The notes beneath the pieces were generated by a model. It was not told where the DNA came from. It did no database searches and saw only the letters and a program-made list of their open reading frames with translations. Below are positions 62,012-64,000 of a stretch of 64,000 nt of DNA, one piece after another. The stretch's first letter is position 1, and every line of letters starts with the position of its first letter. The position numbers and the translations under genes are program-made. Origin of the DNA: Borborobacter arsenicus (lineage in GTDB: Bacteria > Pseudomonadota > Alphaproteobacteria > Rhizobiales > Rhizobiaceae); contig NZ_ML133511.1 in assembly GCF_003934165.1 (NCBI RefSeq), positions 30,022 through 94,021 of the forward strand. Direction: 5' to 3'.

Positions 62012-63669
62012 CAGCCAGCCTGGAAGCGGATTTCGTCATCATCGGCTCAGGCTCGGCCGGTTCTGCCATGGCCTATCGCCTGTCCGAGGACGGCAAGCAT
62101 TCGGTCATCGTCATCGAATATGGCGGCTCCGATTTCGGGCCGCTGATCCAGATGCCATCGGCGCTGTCGATCCCGATGAACATGGCACGCTACGATTGGG
62201 GCTTTTCCACAGAGCCCGAGCCTCATCTGGGCGGGCGCATGCTCGTCACCCCGCGCGGCAAGGTTCTCGGCGGCTCCTCCTCCATCAACGGCATGGTCTA
62301 TGTGCGCGGCCATGCGCGCGATTTCGACCATTGGGCCGAGGAAGGTGCTGCCGGCTGGAGCTATGCGGATGTGCTGCCGTATTTCAAGCGCATGGAGCAT
62401 TCGCATGGCGGCGAGGAAGGCTGGCGCGGCACCGATGGCCCGCTCCACATTAAGCGCGGCCCGCGCCTCAACCCGCTCTATGCCGCCTTTGCCGATGCCG
62501 GACGCCAGGCCGGCTTCGAACTGACCGACGACTATAACGGTTCCAAGCAGGAAGGCTTCGGTCCGATGGAGCAGACCATCCATCATGGCCGGCGCTGGTC
62601 TGCCGCCAACGCCTATCTGCGCCCTGCCCTCAAGCGGCGCAATGTGAGTCTTGTCAATGGCTTCGCCCGGCGCATTGTCATCGAGAATCAACGCGCCGTC
62701 GGCGTCGAGATCGTTACCCGCAAGCAGATTCAGGTCGTCAAGGCGCGGCGCGAAGTGATCATCGCCGCTTCCTCCATCAACTCGCCCAAGCTCCTGATGC
62801 TATCGGGCATCGGGCCTGCCGCGCATCTGCGCGAGCACGGCATCGAGGTGGTCGCGGACCGGCCCGGCGTCGGCCAGAACCTGCAGGACCATATGGAGCT
62901 CTATATCCAGCAGGAGGCGACGCAGCCGATCACGCTCTATTCGGTTCTGAACCCGTTTTCCAAGGCGCTCATCGGAGCGCGCTGGCTGTTGTTCAAATCA
63001 GGCCTCGGCGCCACCAACCATTTCGAGGCCGCCGCCTTCGTGCGCTCGAAACCCGGTGTGGACTATCCCGACATCCAGTATCATTTCCTGCCGGCCGCGA
63101 TCCGCTATGACGGCAAGTCGGCGGCGAAGTCGCATGGCTTCCAGGCGCATGTCGGGCCTATGCGTTCCAAATCGCGCGGCGCCATCACCTTGCGGTCACC
63201 CGATCCGTGGGAAAAGCCTCAGATCCGCTTCAACTACATGTCGCATCCAGATGACTGGGCCGATTTCCGTCATTGCATCAGGCTGACCCGCGAGATTTTC
63301 GGGCAGGCTGCGTTCGATCCCTTTCGAGGCGAGGAAATTTCACCCGGCAGCCACGTCCAGAGCGACGAACAACTGGACGATTTCATCCGCGAACATGCCG
63401 AAAGTGCCTTCCATCCCTGCGGCACCTGCCGCATGGGCCGCGCCGACGATCCGAAAAGCGTGGTCGATCCCGAATGCCGCGTCATCGGGGTCGATGGCCT
63501 GCGCGTGGCGGATTCCTCGATTTTCCCGCGCATCACCAATGGCAATCTCAACGGCCCTTCCATCATGACGGGCGAGAAGGCCGCCGACCACATACTCGGC
63601 CGCACGCCGCTCGCGCCTTCCAACCAGGAACCCTGGATCAACCCGCGCTGGCAGGCGAGCGACAGATAG
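62008..63669 (+). CDS. betA: Choline dehydrogenase (GMC oxidoreductase)
   Basis: 553 aa. FAD motif [23 protein letters not shown] signature 1 [26 protein letters not shown], signature 2 [16 protein letters not shown], and active-site His in [13 protein letters not shown]; the end is [22 protein letters not shown]. It oxidises choline to betaine aldehyde at the membrane. It is coupled to the GST gene, and is followed by the repeat-bearing spacer and betB. Confidence 0.95.
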   Translation: MTASLEADFVIIGSGSAGSAMAYRLSEDGKHSVIVIEYGGSDFGPLIQMPSALSIPMNMARYDWGFSTEPEPHLGGRMLVTPRGKVLGGSSSINGMVYVRGHARDFDHWAEEGAAGWSYADVLPYFKRMEHSHGGEEGWRGTDGPLHIKRGPRLNPLYAAFADAGRQAGFELTDDYNGSKQEGFGPMEQTIHHGRRWSAANAYLRPALKRRNVSLVNGFARRIVIENQRAVGVEIVTRKQIQVVKARREVIIAASSINSPKLLMLSGIGPAAHLREHGIEVVADRPGVGQNLQDHMELYIQQEATQPITLYSVLNPFSKALIGARWLLFKSGLGATNHFEAAAFVRSKPGVDYPDIQYHFLPAAIRYDGKSAAKSHGFQAHVGPMRSKSRGAITLRSPDPWEKPQIRFNYMSHPDDWADFRHCIRLTREIFGQAAFDPFRGEEISPGSHVQSDEQLDDFIREHAESAFHPCGTCRMGRADDPKSVVDPECRVIGVDGLRVADSSIFPRITNGNLNGPSIMTGEKAADHILGRTPLAPSNQEPWINPRWQASDR

Positions 63670-63679
63670 AGCCTTTGCC

Positions 63680-63835
63680 ACCCCCCTCTGGCCTGCCGGC
63701 CATCTCCCCCTCAAGGGGGGAGATCAATCGGCCGCTTGGGTTTCACCACTCCAAAGGCTCGCAGAAGGAGCGGCAAGACTAAAGCTGCTGATCTCCCCCC
63801 TTGAGGGGGAGATGGCCGGCAGGCCAGAGGGGGGT
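63680..63835. repeat. 47-bp perfect inverted repeat pair (REP/RIME-type) between betA and betB
   Basis: The arm at 63680-63726 (starting ACCCCCCTCTGG) is repeated exactly on the opposite strand at 63789-63835, 62 bp away. Each arm contains its own dyads (TGGCC-TGCC-GGCCA and ATCTCCCCC-TCAA-GGGGGGAGAT). This is the build of palindromic repeats scattered between genes in Mesorhizobium-group genomes. In RNA it would form a very stable structure within the bet transcript. Confidence 0.85.
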
Positions 63836-63895
63836 ATAACAGCAATGACGTCGAAACATTCGGCCGACTATTTCGGCAAAAACCAGGACCACGCC

Positions 63896-64000
63896 ATGAA
63901 AGCCCAGCCCAAAGCCTCGCACTACATCAATGGCCGCTTCGTCGATGACGAGCAGGGCGCACCGCTGCCCGTCATCTATCCGGCGACCGGCGAGATGATC
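63896..64000 (+). CDS. betB: Betaine aldehyde dehydrogenase (3' end cut by window)
   Basis: The first 35 codons are present: [35 protein letters not shown], the usual N-terminus of betaine aldehyde dehydrogenase. ATG 63896 has AGGA upstream; an in-frame ATG at 63845 would add 17 residues. It would complete choline-to-glycine betaine oxidation. The rest lies beyond the window. Confidence 0.88.
   Translation, partial: MKAQPKASHYINGRFVDDEQGAPLPVIYPATGEMI

Overview
The window is a 64 kb piece of a high-GC alphaproteobacterial chromosome. It most likely comes from the Rhizobiales, probably the Phyllobacteriaceae (Mesorhizobium, Aminobacter and relatives). The evidence is the feuPQ-cycHJKL(ccmIEFH)-degP order, a Ros/MucR regulator, DUF1491, DUF2336, DUF5330 and DUF6456 proteins, an RcGTA-type gene transfer agent cluster, and a choline-O-sulfate (bet) operon. 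No tRNA, rRNA, CRISPR array, insertion sequence or integrase was seen. Both ends cut genes: a PAS histidine kinase on the left and betaine aldehyde dehydrogenase on the right.

Layout. 1-15 kb: a partial PAS kinase, then a minus-strand block read from right to left: feuN-like, feuP, feuQ, a small lipoprotein, ccmI, ccmE, ccmF, ccmH (cytochrome c maturation), degP, a second OmpR-type regulator and kinase, and glnE. 15.3-30 kb: a minus-strand gene transfer agent (GTA) cluster, complete from gp1 (TerS) to gp15, plus a small holin-like gene at its downstream end. Its putative promoter at about 30.06-30.09 kb has a perfect -35 box and a 15-bp palindrome in the spacer. A strong intrinsic terminator lies between the major capsid gene and gp6. 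30-41.5 kb: a housekeeping and cell-envelope region with PBP1A, a DUF1214/DUF1254 pair, DUF2336, DUF1491, a peptidoglycan-binding protein overlapping a DivJ-like kinase, DUF5330, SufE, a DUF6456 protein next to a free-standing DnaA domain-IV-like protein, and MucR. 42-51 kb: oligopeptidase B, a diheme cytochrome c, a c-prime-type cytochrome, superoxide dismutase, a branched-chain aminotransferase, a haloacid dehalogenase, an L,D-transpeptidase and a HerA-like ATPase.

51-64 kb: both methylmalonyl-CoA mutase subunits; an AbrB-type antitoxin/Doc toxin pair with a repeat-rich promoter; a minus-strand thiolase-SDR-asparaginase-GreA set; then plus-strand betI-betC-GST-betA-betB for turning choline-O-sulfate into glycine betaine. 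A 47-bp perfect inverted repeat (REP/RIME type) lies between betA and betB.

The genes most likely to repay follow-up are the GTA cluster and its control signals, the feuN-like gene, the DnaA-domain/DUF6456 pair and the toxin-antitoxin operator. All functional statements come from motif recognition and gene order. No database search was possible.
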